Of a stretch of DNA of 44,172 nt, positions 24,825 to 33,491 are shown piece by piece; within the stretch, counting starts at the first letter, position 1, and every line of letters starts with the position of its first letter. Source of the stretch: an uncultured Opitutaceae bacterium (GTDB lineage Bacteria; Verrucomicrobiota; Verrucomicrobiia; Opitutales; Opitutaceae); contig CALDFV010000151.1 of assembly GCA_937942145.1 (NCBI GenBank), positions 1 to 44,172 on the forward strand, in the 5' to 3' direction. Below the pieces are notes generated by a model. It was not told the DNA's origin and ran no database searches. It saw only the letters and a list, made by a program, of their open reading frames with translations. Both the position numbers and the translations under genes were made by a program.

Positions 24825-25616
24825 ATGTCGACCTTCCAAAGTGAATCAACTCGGAATTCCCGAGTTAAGGAATTTATTCCTCCTTCGCCGACATCAGCTT
24901 ACTCTGTGAGGCTCGCTCGAAGCGATTGTGACGTGGAAGGCGCCCAAAGGCTGCGGTATCGAGTCTTCAATGTTGAACTGGGGGAAGGCCTGGAATCTTC
25001 GGAAGCGTCGGGATTGGATGTCGATCAATTCGACTCAGTATGTGACCACTTGCTAGTCGAAGACGTTCAGACCAGATCGGTAATCGGAACCTACCGGCTT
25101 CAAACCGGGACCAATGCTGCCGAGAAACTGGGCTATTACAGCGAACAGGAATTCGATTTTACTCCGTTTGAGAAGATACGAAAGGAAACGATCGAGCTGG
25201 GAAGAGCCTGCATCGCGCGAGAACACCGCAACATGGTGGTGCTTGGCTTGCTCTGGAAGGGGATTGCCCAATATGCCAAAATCTACGGGTCGCGGTATTT
25301 GATCGGCTGCAGTTCGCTGACTTCGACCGATCCGCTCGTCGGAATCGCCGCCTACGAAAGCCTCAAAAAATACCAAGTGGAACCCCGCTTTCAATCATCT
25401 CCCAATTCTGGATACGAGTGCAAAGGAGACCTGGCTTCGCCGGAATATCCATCGGAGCCAATCAAAGCCCCTCGTTTAATGCGAGCCTACCTTACCCTAG
25501 GCGCGCGGCTGTGTGGGAAGCCGGCTCTCGACCTCGAGTTTAAAACCATCGATTTTCTGACCCTCTTGGACCTCGAGAAGCTAGGTCCTCGAGCGTTGCA
25601 GAAGTTTCTGGGCTGA
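24825..25616 (+). CDS. olsB: OlsB-like N-acyltransferase (ornithine lipid synthesis, first step)
   Basis: GNAT-fold acyltransferase of the OlsB/hemolysin-like family, which transfers a 3-hydroxyacyl group from ACP to ornithine to give lyso-ornithine lipid. The 263-residue protein shows the family pattern: AQRLRYRVFNVELGEG near the N-terminus, FDSVCDHLLVED, GTYRLQ, and the key ETIELGRACIAREHRN block. GSRYLIGCSSLTSTDP follows. The ATG at 24825 was chosen; the frame continues 20 codons upstream to a less likely start. The neighbouring PlsC-like gene supports the lipid assignment. An N-acyl amino acid synthase with another acceptor is possible. Confidence 0.8.
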   Translation: MSTFQSESTRNSRVKEFIPPSPTSAYSVRLARSDCDVEGAQRLRYRVFNVELGEGLESSEASGLDVDQFDSVCDHLLVEDVQTRSVIGTYRLQTGTNAAEKLGYYSEQEFDFTPFEKIRKETIELGRACIAREHRNMVVLGLLWKGIAQYAKIYGSRYLIGCSSLTSTDPLVGIAAYESLKKYQVEPRFQSSPNSGYECKGDLASPEYPSEPIKAPRLMRAYLTLGARLCGKPALDLEFKTIDFLTLLDLEKLGPRALQKFLG

Positions 25617-25671
25617 AATGGGCCCGAAGCGAGTCTTGTCAATTCAGTTGAGGCCGTTTTGATCGGCTCAA

Positions 25672-26424
25672 GTGACTTGGATTGTAAAGCGGTTCCGACA
25701 GGTCTTTCGACTTTTCCACATGGGAATAGTTTTTTTCTACATGTGGCTGGTTTATCTTTTTCAAGGGGGAAGAAATTGGGATCCGCATCGCCGGGCCTTG
25801 TGGCAACAACGATTCGCAGCCTGGCTTCTAAAAGTAATGCGGTTTTCGGTCGATGCTCGCGGACTGCTAAAAGAGGGGAGTTTTATCGCAGCAAACCATC
25901 AAAGCTACATGGACATACTCGTGATGGCGTCACAAACCCCTCAGGTTTTTTTATCCCGGAAGGATGTAGGCGACTGGTTTTTCCTTGGTAGGTTTGTCAA
26001 GATGGCGGGGACTTTGTTTATTGACCGAAGCCGTCGCAGCGAGGTTTCAAATCAGGAAGACGGATTTGCGAAAGCGATTCAGAACAAGGTTGGGATGACG
26101 GTGTATCTCGAAGGAACTTCGACTGATGGTTCGCAAATTCTGCCGTTCAAATCCTCACTCTTGCAGCCGGTTGTGAAGAACCAGTGGAAAGTCACACCTG
26201 CTTATATTCGCTATGATTGTGTCGGAGGAGATCCCGTAATGGATGTCTGCTGGTGGGGCGATATGACATTTGGCGATCACTTGCTCAAAATGATGACTCT
26301 CAGGTCCGTTCAAGCGACGATAGTCTTTGGGCCCGCTCGTAGTCCCGGAAGCGATCGCAAGGCTTTGGCTAAGGAATTGCATACGGATGTCTTGGGGCTA
26401 AAGAAGCAGCTCATCGAGGATTAG
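25672..26424 (+). CDS. olsA: PlsC-type acyltransferase, probably OlsA (ornithine lipid synthesis, second step)
   Basis: 1-Acylglycerol-3-phosphate-acyltransferase-like membrane enzyme predicted to O-acylate lyso-ornithine lipid. The catalytic HxxxxD-type motif is NHQSYMD; FVKMAGTLFIDRSRR and a modified EGTSTDG (canonical FPEGTR) follow. A hydrophobic N-terminal stretch (about residues 17-33) anchors it. The start is a GTG, 55 bp after the OlsB-like gene. A role in ordinary phosphatidic acid synthesis is the alternative; the tandem with the OlsB-like gene favours OlsA. Confidence 0.75.
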   Translation: MTWIVKRFRQVFRLFHMGIVFFYMWLVYLFQGGRNWDPHRRALWQQRFAAWLLKVMRFSVDARGLLKEGSFIAANHQSYMDILVMASQTPQVFLSRKDVGDWFFLGRFVKMAGTLFIDRSRRSEVSNQEDGFAKAIQNKVGMTVYLEGTSTDGSQILPFKSSLLQPVVKNQWKVTPAYIRYDCVGGDPVMDVCWWGDMTFGDHLLKMMTLRSVQATIVFGPARSPGSDRKALAKELHTDVLGLKKQLIED

Positions 26425-26457
26425 GAAATCGAGGTGCTAAGGGGCGCAAGGCAATAA

Positions 26458-26487
26458 AAGGCCGACCCTCTGGTGAGGACCGGCCTT
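26458..26487. terminator. Strong hairpin terminator between convergent genes
   Basis: AAGGCCG and CGGCCTT enclose CCTC/GAGG around a 4-nt loop, giving about 13 pairs with two wobble pairs. On the minus strand TTTT-ATT follows directly, so it ends the gld-type operon. On the plus strand it lies 33 bp after the OlsA-like gene but the T tract is weaker. Confidence 0.75.
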
Positions 26488-26515
26488 AGCAAATTAATTG
26501 GTTTTTAAACCCGGC

Positions 26516-27631
26516 TTAGGGTGATTCCTCGGCAGGAGGAACCACTAAGGGAGCGGGCGTCTCTTCAACCGGTTCAGGGGCGTCAGAGAGCAGGGCATCC
26601 AAAGATTCTGGCAGACTGGTGAATTGGTAGGAACTCACTTCGAATGCAGAGCGGCTCATGTATTCGTTAACTGGATCGCTTGCATCACTGGATGAAATAA
26701 AGAAGTAGACCGGGCCTTCTGGTGTCACCACCTCTTCTTCCATTTCCGTCGTCTTCTCCCCGTTCTCGTCTTCCTTTTCGACTTCCTTCTCTATCTTCAC
26801 TTCCGGTTGGCGTCCGATTGTAAACTGATAGCTTTTGCCGTTGTTCAGTTGGAGATCGAATTGATGGCTGTTCTCACGAGCAGCGACTACGTTGGGTCCA
26901 TCTTTGTCTGCGGTGGCAGTGAAGCTGAGCCCGGCAAATTTCGACGCGATTTGTCCGACAGAGCTCTGGTTCAGGATTTTCTTTTCCGGAAGCGAGTCAT
27001 CTGTGGTCCAGTCCGAGTCGGCATTGTCGCGAGTTGCCGAAAGCTTGTCTCCGTTTTGCAGTGTAGCGGTGATCGCTGCCACGTCGTTCGCTTCGAAGGA
27101 AACCAGCTTTTTCTCCAGCCAAGAGTCGAGATTGGAGTCAATGTAGAAGGTCGTATTCACTAGAAATGCCTTTTCCTCGCCATTGAAGCGGAGGAACTGG
27201 CGTCCGTTTTCGGTCTCCTTGCCGAGCCCGAAGGCAACGATATCGTTATCGAGTTTGTCGATGAACTGAATGCGGTCACCTCCCTCAAAGCCTAAGGTAG
27301 CGATCCGATCCGGGTTTTCACTCACAAGTCTTTGAAGCTTCGCTTCGGAAACATTCCGGGCTAGTTGTGAGATACGAGTATAACTGGTAGGAAGATTGTG
27401 TTTCTCTTCCAGTACCCAGGCCTTCTTTTCCTCGTCATTGACAAGCGTGATCTTCTCGCCATCGGTCTCGACAACGATTTTTGCGGTGTCGCGTAGATTC
27501 GCGGGGTCGACTAAATTAGAGCCCACGCGTTCGTCGAGCAAGGGGGCACTGCTAGTGCGAGTTAAAATGCTGGTGATGATTGCAAGGACAGCAAGGACTC
27601 CAGCGCTGATGTATAAATGCTTTATATTCAT
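26516..27631 (-). CDS. DUF4340 domain protein of a Gld-type ABC system
   Basis: A 371-residue membrane-anchored protein with an N-terminal helix (about 7-24), then repeated beta-rich DUF4340 segments, for example VVETDGEKITLVNDEEKKAW, LGFEGGDRIQF and LSFTATADKDGP. The tail is rich in Glu and Pro (residues 345-371). DUF4340 proteins accompany GldG-like and ABC-2 genes, but their function is unknown. It is the last gene of the four-gene operon, 8 bp after the GldG-like gene. It carries no catalytic motif I can identify. Confidence 0.82.
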   Translation of the reverse strand: MNIKHLYISAGVLAVLAIITSILTRTSSAPLLDERVGSNLVDPANLRDTAKIVVETDGEKITLVNDEEKKAWVLEEKHNLPTSYTRISQLARNVSEAKLQRLVSENPDRIATLGFEGGDRIQFIDKLDNDIVAFGLGKETENGRQFLRFNGEEKAFLVNTTFYIDSNLDSWLEKKLVSFEANDVAAITATLQNGDKLSATRDNADSDWTTDDSLPEKKILNQSSVGQIASKFAGLSFTATADKDGPNVVAARENSHQFDLQLNNGKSYQFTIGRQPEVKIEKEVEKEDENGEKTTEMEEEVVTPEGPVYFFISSSDASDPVNEYMSRSAFEVSSYQFTSLPESLDALLSDAPEPVEETPAPLVVPPAEESP

Positions 27632-27639
27632 TGTAAGTC

Positions 27640-29508
27640 TTAGAGTGCTTTTTGTTTACGCATGCGGTAGAAAATGAAACCGAATATGACGAGACCAATG
27701 GGCGAGTATCCGATATTCAAGGATACTAGCTTCCACTTGAGGGCGTCGATGTCTTTTCGAAGTTCACGCCGAATGACACGTCTTTCTGCTCTCATGTTCG
27801 CTTCGTTTTCCCGAAGTTCCTGCAAGGCGTTTGAAAGCTCTGGGCCCGCAACGATTAATCCTGTGCCCTGTTGTTGGGTTACTAGTTGCTGTATCTCCTG
27901 ATTCATTTCGGAGATCTTTTCCTCAACTTCCTGAAGCTTGATTTGATATTGTTTCTGAGCTTCAACTTCCATCGCTTGGACGCGGTCGAACGATCTGGCC
28001 TCTTCTCCTTTGCTGCGGATGCCAATCAGATCCTGACTTCCGCCAAGAAACTCGATGACGTTTGTACCCATGGTCAAATTGTCATTGATTGGCTGAATGG
28101 TCATCATGCCGAGGAAGTTTTGACGTCGGATGGAAAACTGGTCGAGTAGCCAGTCGGTGTCAGCAATTATGAATACATTGCCTTCTCCCGTGTAGCGTTG
28201 ATCGGATCCTTCTGTGGTTTCCTCACTTTCTGGCGAAGCACTCGGATCGGAGGGCTTTCCATTGGGGAACGCCGTCGTAAACTCTCCGCTGAGCAATCCG
28301 GCTACGGTCTGTTTTTCGTTAGAGGCTTCCAACTGATTCAAGAGCGCGCCTTGCTGGGCAAACTGAAGCATCATCCCGGCGACGCTGCCGGCACTTTCAG
28401 TTGTCTGCAAAATCGGCTCGAGAGTGAGCTTAGAGCTTTCGTCCAAGCCGAGGCTCCCCGCTTCGAGAAGCAAGACCGCATTGAGCTCAGCGGCCGGAAG
28501 GAAATCTTCGGCGACATTGTCTTCGCGAAAAATGAGCCAGGCTGGCTGCATGGTATTCTGTTGAGTATATGCGATGTCAGGATCGGCGAGCGCTTCACTA
28601 GCGGAGTAGCTGATACCCCAAGCAGAAAAGAACGGTTGGAAATCGCTCGAAGTATTCGGATTGGGGCGACCCATCATCATCTGATTCTGTTGCTGCTGGC
28701 TTCTGAAAAAGAGCGATGAGGGATCGACTGCGAGGAACATGGGCTTTCCTGACAGCGTGAACTGGTCGATGCCAAAGAGAAGCGTTTCCGGAAGCCCGAT
28801 GGGATGGATCACCATCAGCATATCTAGGTCTTGTGGCAATTCCGAAGCCGTAGGCTCGATAACCTCAACATTGAACGAGCTCTCGAGCTCGCTGATGATG
28901 TATTGGTCCTCTTGTGGCGGTTGTCCGGGCATCATCGGCATCGGAGGCGCCTTCAGCGGCAGCGTGCTGATCAAGCCCAATTTTGGCTTGGACAACTGCT
29001 GCGCTTCATGGACCGCTTTTGCGATGTCGTATTCAATAGAGCCTTCTTTATTCCAATCGAAGAAGGGAATCACGTGTTCGGAATCCCCCTGGCTGATCAC
29101 CAATCCAAGGAAAATGGTGTCTCCATTGGGCAGGCTTTGGCCATGGACACCTGCGGCAATCGCGTTTTCCTCCGCAGGCGTATCGGGTTCAGGGTCGATC
29201 CGATCTAAAATGATCTTTCCATTGGCGGCCCGCTCGAACTGACGGAGCATCTGTTCTACGCGATCTCCAAAGTTCTGGATGTGCATCTTGATTTGAGGTG
29301 AAAGCCCCTCGACTGATCGGGTCCGGTAAAAGTCGAACCGAACCGGTTCTTCGACTTTGGAGAGCAGCGATTTGGCGCTGTCCGAGAGCGTAAAAGAATT
29401 CCCCGCTGTCATATCAATCCTTAGTGGTATGGATGAAAGGACGTAATGCAGCAGGAGAAAATTTACGAGGATGAGAATGGCGGCGTGAATTTTTGTACTC
29501 GTTTTCAT
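27640..29508 (-). CDS. gldG: GldG-like ABC-transporter auxiliary membrane protein
   Basis: 622 residues. An N-terminal helix (about 7-25) and a C-terminal helix (about 595-615) flank a large extracytoplasmic part containing GldG/ABC_transp_aux-type segments, for example VRFDFYRTRS, ILDRIDPEPDTPAEE and IAKAVHEAQQLSKPKLGLI. A coiled-coil-like stretch (about 515-590) precedes the last helix. In Bacteroidota GldG works with GldA and GldF in gliding; in other phyla the same unit occurs without gliding genes and its substrate is unknown. It lies 18 bp after the permease gene. Confidence 0.85.
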   Translation of the reverse strand: MKTSTKIHAAILILVNFLLLHYVLSSIPLRIDMTAGNSFTLSDSAKSLLSKVEEPVRFDFYRTRSVEGLSPQIKMHIQNFGDRVEQMLRQFERAANGKIILDRIDPEPDTPAEENAIAAGVHGQSLPNGDTIFLGLVISQGDSEHVIPFFDWNKEGSIEYDIAKAVHEAQQLSKPKLGLISTLPLKAPPMPMMPGQPPQEDQYIISELESSFNVEVIEPTASELPQDLDMLMVIHPIGLPETLLFGIDQFTLSGKPMFLAVDPSSLFFRSQQQQNQMMMGRPNPNTSSDFQPFFSAWGISYSASEALADPDIAYTQQNTMQPAWLIFREDNVAEDFLPAAELNAVLLLEAGSLGLDESSKLTLEPILQTTESAGSVAGMMLQFAQQGALLNQLEASNEKQTVAGLLSGEFTTAFPNGKPSDPSASPESEETTEGSDQRYTGEGNVFIIADTDWLLDQFSIRRQNFLGMMTIQPINDNLTMGTNVIEFLGGSQDLIGIRSKGEEARSFDRVQAMEVEAQKQYQIKLQEVEEKISEMNQEIQQLVTQQQGTGLIVAGPELSNALQELRENEANMRAERRVIRRELRKDIDALKWKLVSLNIGYSPIGLVIFGFIFYRMRKQKAL

Positions 29509-29526
29509 GTCAGTATATTCCCGTTT

Positions 29527-30246
29527 CTAATTTTCCAAAACGATTACATTGATGCCCAGGAAGGCGATGGTCAGGACGACGAAGAACGATACGGCGCTTA
29601 GTTCAATGAGTCCGCGAGTCATCGTCTGAAAGTGATTGAGAAAACTGAAGTTGCCGAGGAAGTCTAGGAGCCCAGGGGACGCAATATTCTCGAAGATGGT
29701 TAGCAAGATTTGCGAACCGAAGAGTGTCACCAGCACGCAAATCAATACGCTGATGACAAAGGCGATCACTTGGTTTTTTGTCAGTGCCGAGCAAACTGAG
29801 CTAATAGACAGATAGGCAGCGGCCATGAGAACGGATCCGAAGTAGCCGGAGAAGATGATTCCCCAATCCGGATTGCCAAGGTAGCTTGTGGTTAGGGCCA
29901 GGGAAAAGGTCAGTGCCAGAGCGATCCCGATGAACGCCCAGGCGGCGAGAAACTTCCCTAACACTGCGCTCATGGTCGGTATAGGCAGGGTAAAGAGAAG
30001 CTCGATACTGCCTGATCTTTTCTCTTCTGACCAAAGCCGCATTCCTGTGGCGGGAATGAAAATCAGGAAGGTCCAGGGAAGGAAGGTCCAGATGGTGTCC
30101 AGGCTGGCCTGGTTGCTTTCGTAGTAGCCGGCGAAAATGGCTAGCCCGACGAGGACGATATGGAATACGGCTAGAATCACGTAGCCGACGGGCGAACGGA
30201 AATAGCCGAAGAACTCTTTCTTGAATATAGGAGCAATCTGGTTCAT
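29527..30246 (-). CDS. gldF: ABC-2 type permease, GldF-like
   Basis: Inner-membrane permease of 239 residues with about six hydrophobic segments. It begins with the typical QIAPIFKKEFFGYFRSPVGYVI; the SPVGY motif is characteristic of this GldF/ABC-2 group. GMRLWSEEKRSGSIELLFTLP follows at about 68-88. The start overlaps the ATPase stop by 4 bp, so the two are translationally coupled. The transported substrate is unknown. Confidence 0.87.
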   Translation of the reverse strand: MNQIAPIFKKEFFGYFRSPVGYVILAVFHIVLVGLAIFAGYYESNQASLDTIWTFLPWTFLIFIPATGMRLWSEEKRSGSIELLFTLPIPTMSAVLGKFLAAWAFIGIALALTFSLALTTSYLGNPDWGIIFSGYFGSVLMAAAYLSISSVCSALTKNQVIAFVISVLICVLVTLFGSQILLTIFENIASPGLLDFLGNFSFLNHFQTMTRGLIELSAVSFFVVLTIAFLGINVIVLEN

Positions 30247-30971
30247 GCGTATGCCTTACTGTTGGTGATTTCACGGAAAATTTCGTCGATGGAAGATCCG
30301 GGTAGTCGTGTTTTGAATTCCTCAGGGGTTTCATTCACGCGCACCTTTCCTTGGTCGATGACGATGATGCGATTACAGATCGCTTCGACTTCCTCGAGAA
30401 TATGGGTAGATAGGATGATGGCTTTTTCCTCAGCCATTGCCTTAATCAAGTTTCTCACCTCGTGCTTTTGGTTCGGATCGAGACCATCGGTAGGCTCGTC
30501 GAGTATGAGAACCGGTGGATCGTGCAGGATGGCTTGGGCGACACCGACTCTTTGACGGTATCCCTTGGAGAGCGTTTCAATGGCCTGATTCTGCACAGTT
30601 TGCAGGTGACATTTTATGATGACGTTGGCCAGGCGGTCGTGGATTTCATCCTTCGTGCGATAGCCTCTGGTTTCCGCGACATAGGTCAGGAACTCGACAA
30701 CCGTCATCTCTGGGTAGGCAGGGCTGCTTTCTGGCAAATACCCGATACGTCTCTTCGCTTCCATCGGATCTTTCTGCACGTCGAATCCCGCTACTGAGGC
30801 GGTCCCGGCAGTCGGTGAAAGGTAGCCTGCGATCATTTTCATTGTGGTGGACTTGCCCGCACCGTTGGGACCAAGAAAGCCAAGAATATCGCCTTTCTTA
30901 ACCTCGAAGGACACGCCGTCGACGGCTCGCAAGTCCCCGTAGTCTTTGACTATATTATCTACAATTACCAT
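30243..30971 (-). CDS. gldA: ABC transporter ATP-binding protein, GldA-like
   Basis: Cytoplasmic ATPase of the ABC-2/GldA class, 242 residues. Walker A is GPNGAGKST at about 34-42, the signature is LSKGYRQRVGVAQA, Walker B is LILDEPTDGLD, and the H-loop is STHILEE. The residues GYLPESSPAYPEMTV match GldA/NatA-type members. It opens the operon ATPase-permease-GldG-DUF4340. About 200 bp lie between this gene and the HAD gene upstream, with no supported coding sequence. Confidence 0.9.
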   Translation of the reverse strand: MVIVDNIVKDYGDLRAVDGVSFEVKKGDILGFLGPNGAGKSTTMKMIAGYLSPTAGTASVAGFDVQKDPMEAKRRIGYLPESSPAYPEMTVVEFLTYVAETRGYRTKDEIHDRLANVIIKCHLQTVQNQAIETLSKGYRQRVGVAQAILHDPPVLILDEPTDGLDPNQKHEVRNLIKAMAEEKAIILSTHILEEVEAICNRIIVIDQGKVRVNETPEEFKTRLPGSSIDEIFREITNSKAYA

Positions 30972-31168
30972 TAGTGGATCAGTTTTAAGTTTAGGGTGAA
31001 AAATAGATTTGTTCTACCGGTTCAAGTTCCTGGTTGAATAGGGTTTTTTAGTTTTTTTGAGCTTGAGGGCGAAGCGTCTAGCGAACGGATCGAGGGATTT
31101 CAAGTATTTCGTTGGAAGTTCTACTAGGATTCGAATGTTCTCGCCGGTTAAAGCTCAATTGCTGAGCT

Positions 31169-32188
31169 TCAGATCTCTAGCGAATCCTGCTCCGCAATAT
31201 CCGCTTCGGCTTCGGGAGTCTCGACCTCGTCCTTTAGATGCCTCGGGGGCTCTGCGATACGTTTAGCGAAATTCGCTTCCCGATCGGCGACGATTCGGTC
31301 GCAGATTTTCTGAACGTGCAAACGAAGCCACATCGAAGTATTGGAATCTCCGGAATACCGAGCCGGACCGTAGGCATGAATGCGATTTGTTTGCAGAAGG
31401 AGGTCGTTCTGGGCGAACTCGGCCTCGTTGCTCGGTTTATAGACGGCGTAAGCCTTTCCTCCAAATTTGCGAACCACGGAGAAGCTCGGTACATCGCTGG
31501 GCCCATCGGCGATGTAAATCATGTTCTGAAAAGGAATGCGACGGTCTTCGTGGGCCAGTTTAGCGTTCACGTCGATCGCGCCGTCTTTGTTAGAGCCCTT
31601 GTTGATCTCGAACAGGGCCCGAGTCTTGGTCGTATTGTCGATCATCATGCCGATTTGGCTGATTTCCTTGTCAGTCTCCATCGCTAGTTCGTCTTGGGAG
31701 AGAAAACCTGGCAAAAGGGGGTTCTCGATGAACTCCGATCCCCAAATCCCGTCGACATAGGGAGCTATTTCGCTGCCGCGAATCATCTCTGCCAAGCCCG
31801 TGCTGACAATATAGTGCTCGATTTCGATTTCGTGCTTTTCGTATTCAGGTTTGGAGCGCGCTTCCGCTCTCAGCTCGCCGAAGAATTTCGGCAGCCCCTC
31901 GTAAAACTCGATTTCAGCCCCTAGGGTTCGGAGCAGCTCGTTGTTGAGGCCTTTCATCTGGCCGTTGCGAACGTGAGTGAGGATGTGATTGAGGTATACG
32001 CTCTCGCCTGACACGTGATAACCGCGCTCCTTGTAGCGTTCCGCCATGGCGTTGGTTTCCTCCCAAAAGCGATCTTCGTCGATTTGATATCGCTCGAAAA
32101 TGGGCTGCTGCATGTAGCCGGGTATCAGCGTCTTGTCGAAATCCCAGATGAGGGCTATTCTGTTCTGGGTGAACAGTCCTTGTGCCAT
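31169..32188 (-). CDS. HAD superfamily phosphatase
   Basis: Haloacid-dehalogenase-fold hydrolase, 339 residues, longer than simple HADs. Motif I is DFDKTLI near the N-terminus (nucleophilic first Asp), motif II is IVSTG, and motif IV is ADGPSDVPSF. An insert of about 100 residues between motifs I and II probably forms a cap. It may act on a phosphorylated small molecule, but the substrate is not apparent. ATG at 32188 was chosen over a TTG 14 codons upstream (32230). The promoter region is shared with the divergent prfA gene. Confidence 0.8.
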   Translation of the reverse strand: MAQGLFTQNRIALIWDFDKTLIPGYMQQPIFERYQIDEDRFWEETNAMAERYKERGYHVSGESVYLNHILTHVRNGQMKGLNNELLRTLGAEIEFYEGLPKFFGELRAEARSKPEYEKHEIEIEHYIVSTGLAEMIRGSEIAPYVDGIWGSEFIENPLLPGFLSQDELAMETDKEISQIGMMIDNTTKTRALFEINKGSNKDGAIDVNAKLAHEDRRIPFQNMIYIADGPSDVPSFSVVRKFGGKAYAVYKPSNEAEFAQNDLLLQTNRIHAYGPARYSGDSNTSMWLRLHVQKICDRIVADREANFAKRIAEPPRHLKDEVETPEAEADIAEQDSLEI

Positions 32189-32377
32189 ACGAGACAGAAA
32201 ACGCCTTAAGGTTGCGACTGCAATTGCCAATTTCGATGAGAGCGAAGTAATCGTGTTGGACTAAGAGGAGAAAAGAAACTATCGATTGGTTCAGTGGTTG
32301 TCTTATCTCGTCCCGCATCTTCGTTAAATTGAGATTTGCAGTTTTAAGATCGAGTCGGCATTGCTGCTTCCTTTCTT

Positions 32378-33475
32378 ATGGCGATCGAGCTTCCAGATAT
32401 TTCCACATTTCAAAAACGCGTTGAAGAAATCGACGGGTTTATGAATCAGCCTGACTTTTTCAATGATGCCCGCCGTTCGGCGGCGCTATCTAGAGAGCAA
32501 ATAAAATTGCGTCAGCTAATCGAGGACCATGCTGCTCTGGAATCGGCCAAGGCTGCCTTAGTGGAGCACAAAGGGCTGCTGGAGGATCCCAATGGAGATG
32601 AAGAGCTTAAGGAGCTTGCCTTGGAAGAGCTTCCTGAGTTGGAGGAGCAAGTAGCTAGTCTTGAGAGCAAGATCCTCGTTTCCATGATCCCTCCTGATGA
32701 TTCTGACTCGCGGAATACGATCGTTGAAATTCGTGCGGGAGCGGGAGGTGACGAAGCGTCCTTGTTTGCGGGAAGCCTTTACCGAATGTACACTAGATTG
32801 GCGGAACGTCGTGGCTGGTCGATCGAACAGCTCGGTTCGAGTGAAAGTGGCATCAGCGGGTTCAAGGAAGTGTCCTTTCTCATTCGAGGGGAGGAAGCTT
32901 ACAAGCAAATGAAGTTTGAGAGTGGAGTTCATCGCGTTCAGCGGGTGCCTGAAACAGAGTCTCAAGGGCGCATACATACTTCCACTGTAACAGTCGCCGT
33001 GCTTCCCGAAGCAGAGGAAGTGGATATTCAAATCGATCCTCAGGAGCTGGAAATAACCGTTACCCGAGCCAGCGGTCCAGGTGGGCAAGGCGTCAATACG
33101 ACCGATTCTGCCGTACAAATCCTTCACAAGCCGACCGGGATTATCGTGCTTTGTTCTGACGAACGTTCGCAGATTAAGAACAAGGCGAAGGCGATGACGG
33201 TTTTGCGGTCTCGATTGCTTCAGGCGAAAGAGGACGAAGAAAGAGCCAAGTACGCCGAAAATCGCAAAAAGCAAGTGGGCACTGGAGACAGGAGCGAACG
33301 AATTCGAACCTACAATTTTCCTCAAAGCCGACTGACTGATCATCGAATTGGACTCACCATCCACAGCTTGAATCAGGTGATGGAGGGCGAGCTCGACGAA
33401 GTGATCGAAGCGCTTCAGAAGGAAGATCAGAAACTGAAAATCGAGAGTCTAATGAGCGGTCAATCTCAGGTTTAG
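32378..33475 (+). CDS. prfA: Peptide chain release factor 1
   Basis: Reads UAA and UAG stop codons and triggers peptidyl-tRNA hydrolysis. The GGQ motif is at residues 235-237 in SGPGGQGVN, and the stop-codon-recognition loop carries P191-E192-T193 in RVPETESQGR, with Glu where E. coli has Ala. TYNFPQSRLTDHRIG is typical of RF1. The 365-residue length is normal, so it is RF1 and not RF2 (no PxT-to-SPF change or frameshift). No Shine-Dalgarno is seen. The methyltransferase prmC follows 16 bp later. Confidence 0.97.
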   Translation: MAIELPDISTFQKRVEEIDGFMNQPDFFNDARRSAALSREQIKLRQLIEDHAALESAKAALVEHKGLLEDPNGDEELKELALEELPELEEQVASLESKILVSMIPPDDSDSRNTIVEIRAGAGGDEASLFAGSLYRMYTRLAERRGWSIEQLGSSESGISGFKEVSFLIRGEEAYKQMKFESGVHRVQRVPETESQGRIHTSTVTVAVLPEAEEVDIQIDPQELEITVTRASGPGGQGVNTTDSAVQILHKPTGIIVLCSDERSQIKNKAKAMTVLRSRLLQAKEDEERAKYAENRKKQVGTGDRSERIRTYNFPQSRLTDHRIGLTIHSLNQVMEGELDEVIEALQKEDQKLKIESLMSGQSQV

Positions 33476-33491
33476 AAATCGCAGAAAACCC

